This document shows positions 44,703-54,457 of a stretch of DNA of 55,255 nt, piece after piece (position 1 is the stretch's first letter; the number at the start of each line of letters is the position of its first letter). The translations under genes were made by a program, and so were the position numbers. Below the pieces are notes generated by a model. It did no database searches. It was given only the letters and a program-made list of their open reading frames with translations, and had not been told where the DNA came from. Source of the stretch: Leucobacter sp. Ag1 (lineage in GTDB: Bacteria; Actinomycetota; Actinomycetes; Actinomycetales; Microbacteriaceae); assembly GCF_000980875.1 (NCBI RefSeq), contig NZ_LAYO01000087.1:1-55255 (forward strand), read 5' to 3'.

Positions 44703-46115
44703 ATGCAGGACCCGATGAGCGAGCGCGGAACGACCGCGAGCGACGTCGCGAGGCGCGTCGAGACGCTGCAGGGGTTCGGTCGCCTCGACGAGGCCGCGGA
44801 GGAGTGCGGGACCGGGCTCGCGAGCTTCCCGGAGGATCCGCGGCTCTGGGACCTGCTCTCCGAGATCGAGCTGGCCCGCGAGAACTTCGCCGCCGCCGAG
44901 CACGCGGCCCGCACCGCGGTCGGGCTCGAGCCCGAGAACGGTCTGCTGCCGATGACGCTCGTCATGACCCTGATCCATCTGGAACGCTTCGAGGACGCGC
45001 GCGATCTCGCTCGCGGAATGGTGGCGCGAGCCTCCTGGTTCGCCGGGGCGCACCTGCTGCTCGCCCACGCGGAGGCGGGCGTCGGACAGCGGCAGCCCGG
45101 CGCGCTCCACCTGGCGCGCCAGCACGCGCAGACCGCGGTGTCGCTCGCGCCGAACGAGCCGACGGTGCTCAGCTCGGCCGCTGCGGTCATGAGCAAGATC
45201 AACGAACGCAGGGAGGCCGCCCGCCTGGTGCGGGCGGGCCTTGCGCTCGACCCCGGCAATTCCGACCTCCTGCTGCAGCAGGCCGATCTCGGTACCCGCA
45301 CCGATGTCGGTGCCACACGACTGATCCGGTCGGTGCTCGCAGCGGACCCGACCGACTCGGCCTCCGCGTGGGCGCTCCGCGAGACGGTCTGGACCCGTCG
45401 GCGCCTGATTCCGGCGTTCGCGATCTGGAGCACCGTCGCGATCGCGGTGCCGCTCGCGTGCCTCCTCCTCGTGGTCCTGATGATCCAGAACCTCGTCATC
45501 CTCTTCATCGGCATGCGCTCCGCCCTGCCCCGCGGCGAGTACCGCCGGACCTGGGAGCAGGCGCCGCGATTGCGATTCGCGGTGCCGCTCGCCCTCGTCT
45601 GCCTCCCGTGGCCGCTGTGGGGCGTCGTCACGCACTGGTTCGCGATCGGTGCGCCGCTGCTCGGACTGCTCATCGCCGAGCTCGCGATCCTGTTCGGGTC
45701 CCGAGCCGACGAGCGCCGGCTCGAGGGGCTGCACTCCGCCTCGACGCTGCGCCACATCGCCCGGGTCAAGCGCGAGGAGGCCAACACCGGCTGGGGGCGG
45801 CTCGCGGTCGGGGGCCTCGCCGCCCTGACCGGAGTCGTGGCGGCGATCACGGCGGTCGTCGTCTGGTTCGCGTACGCCGGGGTCGGCATCGGCGGCGCAC
45901 TGGCCGGCGCCTGCGCCGCCTTCGGCGTCATGGCGGTCTTCGCCGGCCCGCCCCTCGTCGCACTCGCGCAGGCGAAGGAGCGTCGCCTGGTCGCCGAGCG
46001 GCTCCCCGTCGGGGGCGCGACCCGCACCGCTCGCCGCATCGCCGCGGCCGCGATCGCGCTCGCCGCGGTCGGCGCGATCGTCTCGGGGATTGGCCTGGGG
46101 CTCTGGCTAAGCTGA
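44703..46115 (+). CDS. Tetratricopeptide-repeat membrane protein
   Basis: 470 residues. The N-terminal 220 residues contain about six TPR helix pairs (for example ARTAVGLEPENGLLPMTLVMTL and HAQTAVSLAPNEPTVLSSAAAVM), a protein-binding solenoid. The C-terminal half has about six membrane helices (from near 237), with a cytosolic insertion SRADERRLEGLHSASTLRHIARVKREEANTG near 330. Its partners are unknown. A -10-like TATCCT is at 44666-44671. The end is followed after four bases by the aminotransferase start. Confidence 0.85.
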   Translation: MQDPMSERGTTASDVARRVETLQGFGRLDEAAEECGTGLASFPEDPRLWDLLSEIELARENFAAAEHAARTAVGLEPENGLLPMTLVMTLIHLERFEDARDLARGMVARASWFAGAHLLLAHAEAGVGQRQPGALHLARQHAQTAVSLAPNEPTVLSSAAAVMSKINERREAARLVRAGLALDPGNSDLLLQQADLGTRTDVGATRLIRSVLAADPTDSASAWALRETVWTRRRLIPAFAIWSTVAIAVPLACLLLVVLMIQNLVILFIGMRSALPRGEYRRTWEQAPRLRFAVPLALVCLPWPLWGVVTHWFAIGAPLLGLLIAELAILFGSRADERRLEGLHSASTLRHIARVKREEANTGWGRLAVGGLAALTGVVAAITAVVVWFAYAGVGIGGALAGACAAFGVMAVFAGPPLVALAQAKERRLVAERLPVGGATRTARRIAAAAIALAAVGAIVSGIGLGLWLS

Positions 46116-46119
46116 GGGG

Positions 46120-47226
46120 ATGAGCGAAGCCGCGTCCGCAGCCCCCCGTCCCCCGGTCCGCCTGCGGGCCGACGTGCTCGCCGTGCCGCCCTACCGCCAG
46201 GGCGCGGCACCCACCCGGCCCGGGTTCAAGCTGTCGAGCAACGAGAACCCGTTCCCGCCGCTGCAGGCCGTCGTCGACGTGCTCTCCGACCCCGCCGCGG
46301 TCAACCGCTACGCCGCCGCCGCGATGCCCGAGCTGCGCGCCGCGCTCGCCGCCGAGTTCGGCGTCTCGCTCGACGGCGTGCACCTCGCCGCCGGATCCGT
46401 CGCGATCCTGTTCCAGCTCGTCGCCGCGGCAGCGGCCCCCGGCGACGAAGTGCTGCACGCCTGGCCCAGCTTCGAGGCGTACCCCTCGCTCGGCCTGAGC
46501 TCGGGCGCCGTCTCGGTCCCCGTGCCGCTCACCGCGGACGCCGAGCACGACCTCGACGCGATGGCGGATGCGATCACCGAGCGCACCCGAATCGTGCTGC
46601 TCTGCACGCCCAACAACCCGACCGGTCCGACGATCCGCCGCGCCGACTTCGAGCGCTTCATGCAGCGCGTGCCCGCCGACACCCTCGTAGTGCTCGACGA
46701 GGCCTACCGCGAGTTCGTCACCGACCCGGAGGCCGTTCGCGGCGAAGAGGTGCTCGCGAACCACCCCAACCTGGTCGTGCTGCGCACCTTCTCCAAGGCG
46801 TACGGTCTCGCCGGTCTGCGCATCGGCTACGCCGTCGGCGCCCCGGCGATCCTCGCCGCCGCGCAGGTCACCGCGATCCCGCTCTCGGTCACGGGCGTCG
46901 CCGAGGCGGCCGCGCTCGCGTCGCTGCAGCCGGACGCCCGAGCCGAACTCGCCGCCCGTATCGAGGTGCTCGTCGCCCGTCGCACCGAGCTCGTCTCGGG
47001 TCTGCGCGGACTGGGCCTTGCGATCCCGGAGGCGCAGGGCAACTTCGTCTGGATCCCCGAGGGGCCCGGCGGCGTCGAGAGCGCGGCCGACCTCGCCGCC
47101 GCCTTCGCCGCCGAGGGCACCCTGGTGCGCCCGTTCCCGGGGGCGGGCGTGCGGATCACGGTCGCGGAGGCCGAGAGCCTGCCCGTGGTGATCGGGATCG
47201 TGCGCGGGTTCCTCGCGGCCCGGTAG
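46120..47226 (+). CDS. Histidinol-phosphate/aromatic aminotransferase (class I/II)
   Basis: 368 residues, a PLP-dependent transaminase of the HisC/aromatic-aminotransferase group. KLSSNENPF near 32-40, LCTPNNPTGPT near 164-174, VLDEAYREF and the lysine segment RTFSKAYGLAGLRIGYAVG (Lys about residue 227) are all present. It is distinct from the his operon and precedes genes for an oxo-acid dehydrogenase, so conversion of a branched-chain or aromatic amino acid to its 2-oxo acid is plausible; true HisC activity cannot be excluded. A leaderless-type TAAGCT lies six bases before the ATG. Confidence 0.88.
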   Translation: MSEAASAAPRPPVRLRADVLAVPPYRQGAAPTRPGFKLSSNENPFPPLQAVVDVLSDPAAVNRYAAAAMPELRAALAAEFGVSLDGVHLAAGSVAILFQLVAAAAAPGDEVLHAWPSFEAYPSLGLSSGAVSVPVPLTADAEHDLDAMADAITERTRIVLLCTPNNPTGPTIRRADFERFMQRVPADTLVVLDEAYREFVTDPEAVRGEEVLANHPNLVVLRTFSKAYGLAGLRIGYAVGAPAILAAAQVTAIPLSVTGVAEAAALASLQPDARAELAARIEVLVARRTELVSGLRGLGLAIPEAQGNFVWIPEGPGGVESAADLAAAFAAEGTLVRPFPGAGVRITVAEAESLPVVIGIVRGFLAAR

Positions 47227-47281
47227 CGGGCGGACTGGCGGGACGCCCCGAACATATCCGCGATTCGCGATGCGGCCTCGT

Positions 47282-47295
47282 TACACTCGGAACGA
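47282..47295 (+). promoter_or_regulatory. Leaderless promoter of the 2-oxoacid dehydrogenase operon
   Basis: TACACT (47282-47287) ends seven bases before ATG 47295, with no ribosome binding site. It sits after the aminotransferase gene, giving the dehydrogenase its own start. Confidence 0.5.
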
Positions 47296-48482
47296 TGGCC
47301 GAACAGATCAGCGCGAGCCCGCTGCACAGCGGAGCCGACCCGGAACCGATCCGATTCCTCGATGAGGACGGGCGGTTCGCGCCGTCCGGAACCGCCGCGG
47401 AGTACGCCGCCGAGCTCGAAGGCGTCACCGACGACGAGCTGCGGCAGTGGTACGTCGACATGGTCGCCACCCGCGCCTTCGACACCGAGTGCACGCACCT
47501 GCAGCGGCAGGGGCAGCTGGCGCTCTGGGTGCCGAGCGTCGGTCAGGAGGGCTGCCAGGTGGGCATCGCCCGTGCCTCCGAGCCGCAGGACCACATCTTC
47601 CCCGCGTACCGCGAGCACGCGATCGCCCGGATCCGCGGCGTGGGATTCCTGCAGGTCGCGGCGCAGTTCCGCGGCCTCACGCACGGCGGCTGGGACGTCA
47701 CCGACCCGGCGAACGGCAACTTCCACCTCTACACGCTCGTGCTCGGGGCCCAGACCCAGCACGCGACGGGCAACGCGCTCGGGCAGTTGCTCGACGCGAA
47801 GCGTCGCGCGGGCGTCACCTCGATGGACGCGGGCGAGGCCGCCACCGAGACCGGCGAGGCGACCCTCGTGTTCTACGGCGACGGCACGACCAGCCAGGGC
47901 GACGCCAACGAGGCGATGATCTTCGCCGCGAGCTACCAGACCCCCGAGGTGTTCGTCGTGCAGAACAACCGCTGGGCGATCTCGGTGCCCGTCGAGCGAC
48001 AGTCGCGCACCCCGCTCTACCGCCGCGCGCTCGGTTTCGGCCTCCGCGCCGTGCAGATCGACGGCAACGACCCGCTCGCGGCCTACGCGGTCGGGCGCCG
48101 GTTCCTGCGCGAGGCGCGCACGGGCGGCGGCCCGGGCTACATCGAGGCGCTCACGTACCGCATCGGGGCGCACACCACGAGCGACGACCCGACCCGGTAC
48201 CGCGAGAACGCCGAGCTCGCCGCCTGGCAGGAGCGCGACCCGATCCAGCGGTTCGAGCGCTACCTGCGCGATCGCGGCCTCATCGACGATGCGTTCGTCG
48301 AGCGCACCGCCGCCGAGGCCGATGCCGAGGCCAAGCGGGTGCGCGATGCGATCCTGACCCTGCCGGCGCCCGACGCCGACGACATGTTCGCCCACGTCTA
48401 CTCCGAGCCGCACCCGCGGATCGAGGAGCAGCGCGACTGGCTCGCGCGCTACGAGGCATCGTTCGAGGAGGGTGCTGCATGA
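47295..48482 (+). CDS. 2-oxoacid dehydrogenase E1 component, alpha subunit
   Basis: 395 residues. It decarboxylates a 2-oxo acid with thiamine diphosphate; the cofactor motif [38 protein letters not shown] (GDG to NN) is at about 194-230. The conserved E1-alpha stretch [10 protein letters not shown] and the [15 protein letters not shown] loop near 290 support the branched-chain 2-oxo-acid or pyruvate type; substrate cannot be fixed, and the aminotransferase neighbour favours branched chain. The stop overlaps the E1-beta start (ATGA). Confidence 0.94.
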   Translation: MAEQISASPLHSGADPEPIRFLDEDGRFAPSGTAAEYAAELEGVTDDELRQWYVDMVATRAFDTECTHLQRQGQLALWVPSVGQEGCQVGIARASEPQDHIFPAYREHAIARIRGVGFLQVAAQFRGLTHGGWDVTDPANGNFHLYTLVLGAQTQHATGNALGQLLDAKRRAGVTSMDAGEAATETGEATLVFYGDGTTSQGDANEAMIFAASYQTPEVFVVQNNRWAISVPVERQSRTPLYRRALGFGLRAVQIDGNDPLAAYAVGRRFLREARTGGGPGYIEALTYRIGAHTTSDDPTRYRENAELAAWQERDPIQRFERYLRDRGLIDDAFVERTAAEADAEAKRVRDAILTLPAPDADDMFAHVYSEPHPRIEEQRDWLARYEASFEEGAA

Positions 48483-49480
48483 GCGCCGTGCAGACGCTGA
48501 CCGAGCGGCAGACCCTGCCGATGGCGCGCGCCATCAACGAGGGGTTGCGCGCCGCGATGGCCGCCGACGAGCGCGTGCTGCTGATGGGCGAGGACATCGG
48601 CCCGCTCGGCGGCGTGTTCCGCGTCACCGACCGGCTGCAGGCCGAGTTCGGGTCGGCGCGGGTGCTCGACACGCCCCTCGCCGAGGCCGGGATCGTGGGC
48701 AGCGCGATCGGCCTCGCCATGCGCGGCTACCGCCCGGTGATCGAGATCCAGTTCGAGGGCTTCATCTTCCCGGCCTTCAACCAGATCGTCACGCAGCTGG
48801 CCAAGATCACGAGCCGGCACGACGGCACCGTACCGATGCCGGTCGTGATCCGCGTGCCCTACGGCGGGCACATCGGTGCGGTCGAGCACCACCAGGAGAG
48901 CCCCGAGGCGTACTTCGCGCACACTCCGGGTCTGCGCGTGGTCGCGCCCTCCACCCCGAACGACGCCTACTGGATGATCCAGCAGGCGATCGCGTCGGAC
49001 GACCCGGTGCTGTTCTTCGAGCCCAAGGCGAAGTACTGGCAGAAGGGCGAGGTCGATCCGACCGGCGCCCCCGGCGAGCTGCACCGCACCCGCGTCGCCC
49101 GCACCGGCACCGACTGCACCGTGGTCGGCTTCGGTGCGATGGTGACCACGCTGCTGCAGGCCGCCGACGTGGCCGCGGCCGAGGGGACGAGCCTCGAGGT
49201 CGTCGACCTGCGCTCCGTGTCGCCCATCGACTACGAGCCGCTGCTCGCCTCGGTGCGCAAGACCGGCCGCCTCGTCGTCGCGCAGGAGGCCCCGGGCAAC
49301 GCGAGCGTCGGCAGCGAGATCGCCGCGCACGTGGCCGAGCAGTGCTTCTACTCGCTGCAGGCGCCCGTGCTCCGCGTCTCGGGATACGACGTGCCGTTCC
49401 CGCCCGCGCGCCTCGAAGGAATCTATCTGCCGGATGCCGATCGCGTGCTCGAAGCCGTCGATCGCACGATGCACTACTAG
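48479..49480 (+). CDS. 2-oxoacid dehydrogenase E1 component, beta subunit
   Basis: 333 residues, completing the E1 heterotetramer. Features are [50 protein letters not shown], the [12 protein letters not shown] loop and the C-terminal transketolase-like [11 protein letters not shown] segment. ATG 48479 overlaps the alpha stop, so the chains are made in a coupled 1:1 manner. The E2 gene follows 11 bases after the stop. Confidence 0.95.
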   Translation: MSAVQTLTERQTLPMARAINEGLRAAMAADERVLLMGEDIGPLGGVFRVTDRLQAEFGSARVLDTPLAEAGIVGSAIGLAMRGYRPVIEIQFEGFIFPAFNQIVTQLAKITSRHDGTVPMPVVIRVPYGGHIGAVEHHQESPEAYFAHTPGLRVVAPSTPNDAYWMIQQAIASDDPVLFFEPKAKYWQKGEVDPTGAPGELHRTRVARTGTDCTVVGFGAMVTTLLQAADVAAAEGTSLEVVDLRSVSPIDYEPLLASVRKTGRLVVAQEAPGNASVGSEIAAHVAEQCFYSLQAPVLRVSGYDVPFPPARLEGIYLPDADRVLEAVDRTMHY

Positions 49481-49491
49481 GAGAATCCCCG

Positions 49492-50850
49492 ATGAGCGAG
49501 CAGATCTTCCCCCTTCCCGACGTCGGCGAGGGCCTCACCGAGGCCGAGATCGTGACGTGGCACGTCGCCCCGGGCGACCGCGTCGAGCTGAACCAGGTGA
49601 TCTGCGAGATCGAGACGGCGAAGTCGCTCGTCGAGCTTCCTTCGCCGTTCGCCGGTGAGGTCACCGAGCTGCTGGCCGAGGTCGGGCAGACGGTGCCCGT
49701 CGGCGACCCGATCCTGCGCGTGCGCTCGGGCGACGCGGCGGATCCGTCCGCACCGGACGCTCCCGCCGCGGCTCCGGCGGCATCGCCCGCGCCCGCTGAC
49801 TCGGACGAGACCCGCGACGCGGTGGCGGACGCCGCCGCGAGCGTGCAGCACGAGGAGGACGCCGGGGGAGCCGTGCTCGTCGGCTACGGCACCGCCGGCA
49901 CCGTGAAGTCGCGCCGTCGCCGCGGCGGTGAGCCGCTGCTCGCGGGCGCCGCTCCGGTGAACGCCGCTCCGATCCCGGTCGCCGCCGCGGCCCCGGTGAT
50001 CGCGAAGCCGCCGATCCGCAAGCTCGCGAAGGATCTCGGCGTCGACCTCGCCGAGGTGCACGGCACGGGGATCGCGGGCGAGATCCTGCGCGACGACGTC
50101 GTGCGCCAGGCCTCGCAGGCGAGCCTGTTCCGCAACCTCTCGACGCCGGAGCCCGCCGAGGCGCGCGAGGAGCGGATCCCGCTGAAGGGCATGCGCAAGC
50201 AGATCGCGAAGGCGATGGTCGAGAGCGCGTTCGAGGCGCCCCACGTGAGCGTCTTCACCGACGTCGACGCGACCCGCACCATGGAGTTCGTGAAGCGGCT
50301 CAAGACGTCGCCCGACTTCGCCGGGGTCAAGGTCTCGCCGCTGCTCATCTTCGCGAAGGCGATGCTGTGGGCGATCCGCCGCAATCCGCAGGTCAACTCG
50401 ACGTTCACCGAGACCGAGATCATCCGCCACCACTTCGTGAACCTCGGCATCGCCGCTGCGACGCCGCGCGGCCTCGTCGTGCCGAACATCAAGGACGCGC
50501 AGGACCTCAGCCTGCTCGACCTGGCCAAGGCCATCGAACAGCTCACGATCACCGCGCGCGACGGGCGCACGCAGCCCGCCGAGATGCAGCACGGCACGAT
50601 CACGATCACGAACATCGGCGTGTTCGGCATGGACTTCGGCACCCCGATCCTCAACCCGGGCGAGTGCGGGATCATGGCGATGGGCACCATCCGCGAGAAG
50701 CCGTGGGTGGTCGACGGCGAGGTGCGCCCGCGCATGGTCACCACGGTCGGCGGATCCTTCGACCACCGCATCGTCGACGGCGACGTGATCTCGCGCTTCG
50801 TCGCCGATGTCGCGTCGGTGCTCGAAGAGCCCGCACTGCTGCTGGACTGA
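49492..50850 (+). CDS. Dihydrolipoamide acyltransferase (E2) of the 2-oxoacid dehydrogenase
   Basis: 452 residues. One lipoyl domain (1-80) has the modified lysine Lys44 in [10 protein letters not shown]. An Ala/Pro-rich hinge and an acidic linker lead to the E3-binding domain [32 protein letters not shown] (about 164-195). The catalytic core ends with HRIVDGD (His425, Asp429). Together with the two E1 genes this is a branched-chain-type complex. No E3 (lipoamide dehydrogenase) gene follows, so that subunit must be supplied from elsewhere in the genome. Confidence 0.96.
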   Translation: MSEQIFPLPDVGEGLTEAEIVTWHVAPGDRVELNQVICEIETAKSLVELPSPFAGEVTELLAEVGQTVPVGDPILRVRSGDAADPSAPDAPAAAPAASPAPADSDETRDAVADAAASVQHEEDAGGAVLVGYGTAGTVKSRRRRGGEPLLAGAAPVNAAPIPVAAAAPVIAKPPIRKLAKDLGVDLAEVHGTGIAGEILRDDVVRQASQASLFRNLSTPEPAEAREERIPLKGMRKQIAKAMVESAFEAPHVSVFTDVDATRTMEFVKRLKTSPDFAGVKVSPLLIFAKAMLWAIRRNPQVNSTFTETEIIRHHFVNLGIAAATPRGLVVPNIKDAQDLSLLDLAKAIEQLTITARDGRTQPAEMQHGTITITNIGVFGMDFGTPILNPGECGIMAMGTIREKPWVVDGEVRPRMVTTVGGSFDHRIVDGDVISRFVADVASVLEEPALLLD

Positions 50851-50881
50851 CCGGCGGAATCGGCGGATCGGAGACGGGCCC

Positions 50882-51280
50882 GTGACCTGGGAGCAGCCAC
50901 CGCTGCCGCCCGAGTACCGCGAGCGGCTGAGCCGCGGGCGGCGCACCCGCTGGAACGCGTCGTGGGAACCTCCCCGCGACGCGACGGAAGGCCGGCTGCG
51001 CCGAGGCGCCGCCGCTTCCTGGATGGTGGGCCTGCCCTACGCGGTGCTCGCGGTCTGCTGGATCGGCGCGCTGGTGAACGTCGACAACTGGGCCGGGCTC
51101 GGCTGGCTCGCCGGGATGTGGCTCGCCTGCCTGCTGCTGTTCCCGTCCGCGCTGCTCGGGGCGATCTGGGCCGGAATGGTGCGCCGATGGGGCGCGATGT
51201 GGTGGGGGATCGTCGCCGCCGTGCTCTGCCTGCCCGGATTCCTGCTCGGGTTCTCGGTGCTCTTCTCGATGATCCTCTGA
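50882..51280 (+). CDS. Hypothetical three-helix membrane protein
   Basis: 132 residues, not recognised. A Pro/Arg-rich N-terminal half is followed by three membrane helices (about 47-68, 72-95 and 105-130). The GTG at 50882 was chosen because it begins just after the E2 stop and the frame has no better start; no strong ribosome binding site is seen. It may ride on the dehydrogenase transcript by read-through. A terminator follows. Confidence 0.6.
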   Translation: MTWEQPPLPPEYRERLSRGRRTRWNASWEPPRDATEGRLRRGAAASWMVGLPYAVLAVCWIGALVNVDNWAGLGWLAGMWLACLLLFPSALLGAIWAGMVRRWGAMWWGIVAAVLCLPGFLLGFSVLFSMIL

Positions 51281-51302
51281 ATTTCTGACCCGACGGAACG
51301 CG

Positions 51303-51340
51303 AACGGGTCCGTCTCCGGTGAACCGGAGACGGACCCGTT
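51303..51340. terminator. Bidirectional terminator after the 2-oxoacid dehydrogenase region
   Basis: A perfect 17-bp stem (51303-51319 with 51324-51340), loop TGAA, lies between the convergent genes ending at 51280 (+) and 51388 (-). Confidence 0.8.
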
Positions 51341-51387
51341 TCGGCGACGGTCCTCGGGACCGCGGCGCCGTGCGGTGATCCGCCGGA

Positions 51388-51975
51388 TCAGACCGCGGCG
51401 AGCTCCGCTCGGCGCGCGTGCAGCTGATCGAAGGTCGCGAAGGTCTCGGCGATCGGGTTGCCCGTGAAGTGGCCGACCCAGCCGTCCTCATCGTGGAAGA
51501 AGCGGATCGAGGTGAACTCGGGCGCGGTGCCCATGTCGAACCAGTGCGTGGTGTTCGCCGGCACCGAGACGAGGTCGCCCGCCTCGCAGTAGAGCGCGTG
51601 CACCTTCCCGTTCACGTGCAGGTAGAACACGCCCGCGCCCTTGGCGAAGAAGCGGTCCTCGTCGTCGTCGTGCTGGTGCTCCGACAGGAACTTCTCGCGC
51701 GACGGGCCCTTGACCTCGTCGTAGTTCGCCTGCGCGGGGCTGAGGCCGACGATGTCGACGAGGGTGTAGCCCTCCGACCGCTTCACCTGCTCGACCTCGT
51801 CGGCGTAGAGCGCGAGGATCTCGTCGAGGCTCGCGTCGTCGGCGAAGTCCTTGACCTCCCAGCGGAAGAAGCGCGCACCGAGCGCGTTCAGCGCCGTGCG
51901 GATCTCCGTCTCGTCGGTGGTCTCGACCACGGGGGTCGCGGGATCGGTCTCGTTCCAGATCGTGAGCAGCGTCAT
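51388..51975 (-). CDS. mtnD: Acireductone dioxygenase of methionine salvage
   Basis: 195 residues. This cupin-fold enzyme oxidises acireductone to the keto acid precursor of methionine plus formate (or CO with nickel). Metal ligands are visible: His100, His102 and Glu106 in HQHDDDEDRFF, and His144 in NTTHWFDMG. ATG 51975 has GGAGGG upstream. It follows the fused mtnC-mtnB gene by 58 bases on the same strand, and together they cover three consecutive steps of the pathway. mtnA and mtnK or mtnP are not in the window. Confidence 0.95.
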   Translation of the reverse strand: MTLLTIWNETDPATPVVETTDETEIRTALNALGARFFRWEVKDFADDASLDEILALYADEVEQVKRSEGYTLVDIVGLSPAQANYDEVKGPSREKFLSEHQHDDDEDRFFAKGAGVFYLHVNGKVHALYCEAGDLVSVPANTTHWFDMGTAPEFTSIRFFHDEDGWVGHFTGNPIAETFATFDQLHARRAELAAV

Positions 51976-52033
51976 CGGTCCCTCCTCGGGGTTCGGGTGT
52001 CTCGGGTTCCGCGGCGCCCCGGGCGGGGCGCCG

Positions 52034-53428
52034 TCACAGGCCTCGGGCGGCGACCGCGTGGCGCAGCAGCCACTCGACGATCTCGAGGTGGTGCCGTGCG
52101 GCGGTCGCCGTGCGGCCCCAGGCGTACATGCCGTGCCCCGCCACGATGAGCGCGGGCACCTCGGGGGTCCCGTCCGTCGCGGGCGCGTACACCTCGTCGA
52201 AGCGCGCGGCCTCGACGGCCATGTCCTGGTGGTTCGGGATCACGGGGATCCGCACGGTCGCGTCGTGGGCCGGGTGCCCGATGCCCTTCAGCATCTCGAG
52301 GTCGCGGATCTCGACGCCCTGGGGCCACAGTTGACCGGCGAGCACGGCGTCGAGCGCGTGCACGTGGAACACGGCCTCGGCGCCGGTGCGTGCGGCGATG
52401 TGGGCGTGCAGGCCGGACTCGGCGGAGGGCTTGCGTGCGTCCGCGGGATCGGCGCTGCGACCGGCGGCGTCGACGAGCACGACGTCGCGCTCCGTGAGCT
52501 CGGACTTGTCGAGGCCCGACGCGGTCACCGCCAGCAGCAGGGGATCCCGGTGCATCACTGCCGAGAGGTTGCCCGCCGTGCCGCGCATCCAGCCGAAGTC
52601 GGCGAAGCGGGAGGCCTCCGCGGCGAGCACGCGGCCCGCCTCGCGCAGGCGCTCGGCGGGGACGAGCGGGACGCCTGCGCCTGCAGCGGGAGCGGCGACG
52701 GCGCCCGCGGGGGCGTCCGCAGGGACGACCTCGATGCGGTCGAAGCGCGGCACCGCGGGGGCTGCGAAGTCGGCGCCCGCCCACGGCTCTCCCGCGCGGT
52801 CGAGCGCGACGACCCGCCAGCCGGCGTCGAGCGCCGCGTCGACCTCCTCGGGGTGGTCGGTGAGGAACAGGGTGCGCCCCGGATCGGTGCCGAGGGCGTC
52901 GGCGATCCGCGCGTAGGAGGCCGGATCCTTCTTGGGGCCGGCGTTCACCGTGTCGAACCAGGCTTCGACGAGGCCCGAGAGGTCGCCCTGCGGGGCGTTG
53001 CGGAACCAGGGCTGCTGCGAGGCGACGGAGCCCGAGGAGTAGACCGCGATGCGGATCCCACGCTCGTGCCAGTCGCGCAGCCGCGGAGGCACGTCGTCGA
53101 AGAAGTGCGAGGTGATCTCGCCGGCGGCGAAGCCCTCGGCCCAGATCACGCCCTGGATCGTCTTCAGCGGCGTCGACTTGATGTCGGAGTCCATCAGGCG
53201 GCGGAGCGCGTCCGCGACCTCGGCGTCGGAGGCGTCGGCGTGCAGGCCGGCTTCGGCGATCGCCTGAGCGCGGGCCTGCTGCACGACGTCGTCCGCGCGG
53301 CCGAGCACGGCGTCGAGCCGGGGCCGGGCGTAGTCGTAGAGGTCGCCGAGGATGAATCCTGCGGCGCTCGTCGTGCCCTCGAGGTCGACGACGACGGCGT
53401 CGGCGGTCACCGGGGTGGGGGCGGTCAT
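52034..53428 (-). CDS. Fused enolase-phosphatase (MtnC) and methylthioribulose-1-phosphate dehydratase (MtnB)
   Basis: 464 residues. Residues 10-225 are MtnC, a HAD phosphatase: VVDLEGTTSA (Asp15, Glu17), YSSGS, GPKKDP and FLTDHPEEVDAA are the four HAD motifs. After an Ala/Pro linker (about 235-262), residues 263-464 are MtnB, a class II aldolase fold with zinc residues in FHVHALDA and the HGMYAWGRT segment. MtnB makes the substrate of MtnC, so the fusion joins consecutive steps. The plant DEP1 fusion has the opposite order (MtnB then MtnC). AGGAG precedes ATG 53428; -10-like TAGCAT lies at 53485-53480. Confidence 0.93.
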   Translation of the reverse strand: MTAPTPVTADAVVVDLEGTTSAAGFILGDLYDYARPRLDAVLGRADDVVQQARAQAIAEAGLHADASDAEVADALRRLMDSDIKSTPLKTIQGVIWAEGFAAGEITSHFFDDVPPRLRDWHERGIRIAVYSSGSVASQQPWFRNAPQGDLSGLVEAWFDTVNAGPKKDPASYARIADALGTDPGRTLFLTDHPEEVDAALDAGWRVVALDRAGEPWAGADFAAPAVPRFDRIEVVPADAPAGAVAAPAAGAGVPLVPAERLREAGRVLAAEASRFADFGWMRGTAGNLSAVMHRDPLLLAVTASGLDKSELTERDVVLVDAAGRSADPADARKPSAESGLHAHIAARTGAEAVFHVHALDAVLAGQLWPQGVEIRDLEMLKGIGHPAHDATVRIPVIPNHQDMAVEAARFDEVYAPATDGTPEVPALIVAGHGMYAWGRTATAARHHLEIVEWLLRHAVAARGL

Positions 53429-53545
53429 GCGCTCTCCTGGGGATCGGTGGCCGTCGCGGCCGGGTCCGGAACTCCGCCAATGCTAAGCGCGGCGCGGGCC
53501 GCGGTCCCGCCGGATTACGTCGCATTGCGGCGCCGGGGCGGAACG

Positions 53546-53585
53546 GCAGAGGGCCCGCCCCGGCGAACCGGTGCGGGCCCTCTGC
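53546..53585 (-). terminator. Terminator of the aquaporin gene
   Basis: A perfect 13-bp stem (53546-53558 with 53573-53585) encloses a smaller CCGG hairpin, about 30 bases after the aquaporin stop. Confidence 0.75.
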
Positions 53586-53617
53586 GCACCGCTGCGAGCG
53601 GTGCCGGGTGCCGGTGC

Positions 53618-54262
53618 TTAGGCGTCGACCTTCTTCAGGTCGTGCGCGTTGAGCAGGCGGAACGCGAGGCCCGCGAGCACCGCGCCGACGGCCGGCGCGA
53701 GGATGTAGAGCCAGATGTTGGCCCAGTCGAAGTTGCCGTTGACCGCGAGGCCGAGGGCCACTGCCGGGTTGAAGCCGCCGCCCGAGATCGGGCCGACGGT
53801 CGAGGCGCCGAGGAACACGGTGGTGCCGATGGCGAGGCCGTAGAACGAGTTGCCCTCGTTGTCCTTCGAGGTGGCCACGTTGAGCACGACGAAGACGAGC
53901 ACGAAGGTGAAGACGAGCTCGGCGATGAATGCCGGGCCGGTCTCGATCTTGACCGCGGCGTCCGGGCGCTTCCACAGGGCGGAGGCGAGCAGGGCGCCGA
54001 GCACGCCGCCGACGAACTGGGCGACGATGTAGACGACGAAATCGCCGACGCTGAGCGCGCCGCGGATGAGCGCGCCGAGCGAGACGGCCGGGTTGAGGTG
54101 CGCACCCGAGATGTGGCCGGTCGCGTAGACCAGCACCATCAGGGTGAAGCCGATGATGAGCGGCGTGAAGTCGCCGCCGTTGTTGATCGCGCCGATGATC
54201 GTGAAGACGAACAGCAGGGTCGCGAGTGCTTCAGAAACTGCGTTGCGAAGGACGCCAGTCAT
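53618..54262 (-). CDS. Aquaporin / MIP family channel
   Basis: 214 residues with six membrane helices and two half-helices carrying the pore asparagines: HLNPAVS (Asn57) and GFNPAVA (Asn165). The selectivity filter cannot be read with certainty, so water or glycerol transport remain open; the length without an extended loop fits a water channel more than a glycerol facilitator. ATG 54262 is preferred; ATG 54277 adds five residues and is a real alternative. CATAAT (54315-54310 on the minus strand) may be its -10. Confidence 0.9.
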   Translation of the reverse strand: MTGVLRNAVSEALATLLFVFTIIGAINNGGDFTPLIIGFTLMVLVYATGHISGAHLNPAVSLGALIRGALSVGDFVVYIVAQFVGGVLGALLASALWKRPDAAVKIETGPAFIAELVFTFVLVFVVLNVATSKDNEGNSFYGLAIGTTVFLGASTVGPISGGGFNPAVALGLAVNGNFDWANIWLYILAPAVGAVLAGLAFRLLNAHDLKKVDA

Positions 54263-54364
54263 TGTGCTCTCTTTCATGGAATCGAGAGGTTTCCCCCAGG
54301 TTTGTGTTCATTATGGCAAAACCTGAGCATTTCGAGGGGAAATCGACGCAGAACCGTCACCGAC

Positions 54365-54406
54365 GACCAGGGGCCGCCTCCGAATGTTCGGAAACGGCCC
54401 CTGGTC
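54365..54406 (-). terminator. Terminator of katG
   Basis: A 12-bp outer stem (54365-54376 with 54395-54406) encloses a second six-base stem (54379-54384 with 54387-54392), about 50 bases after the katG stop. Confidence 0.75.
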
Positions 54407-54457
54407 AGGCGCTTCGACCGCAGTCGAGTTGCGGTTCGGTTGCGCTTCGGTTGCGGG

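Noticed and set aside
53429..53530. SAM riboswitch upstream of the methionine salvage genes
   Set aside because: The leader is under 100 bases and shows no riboswitch-like helices or conserved core.
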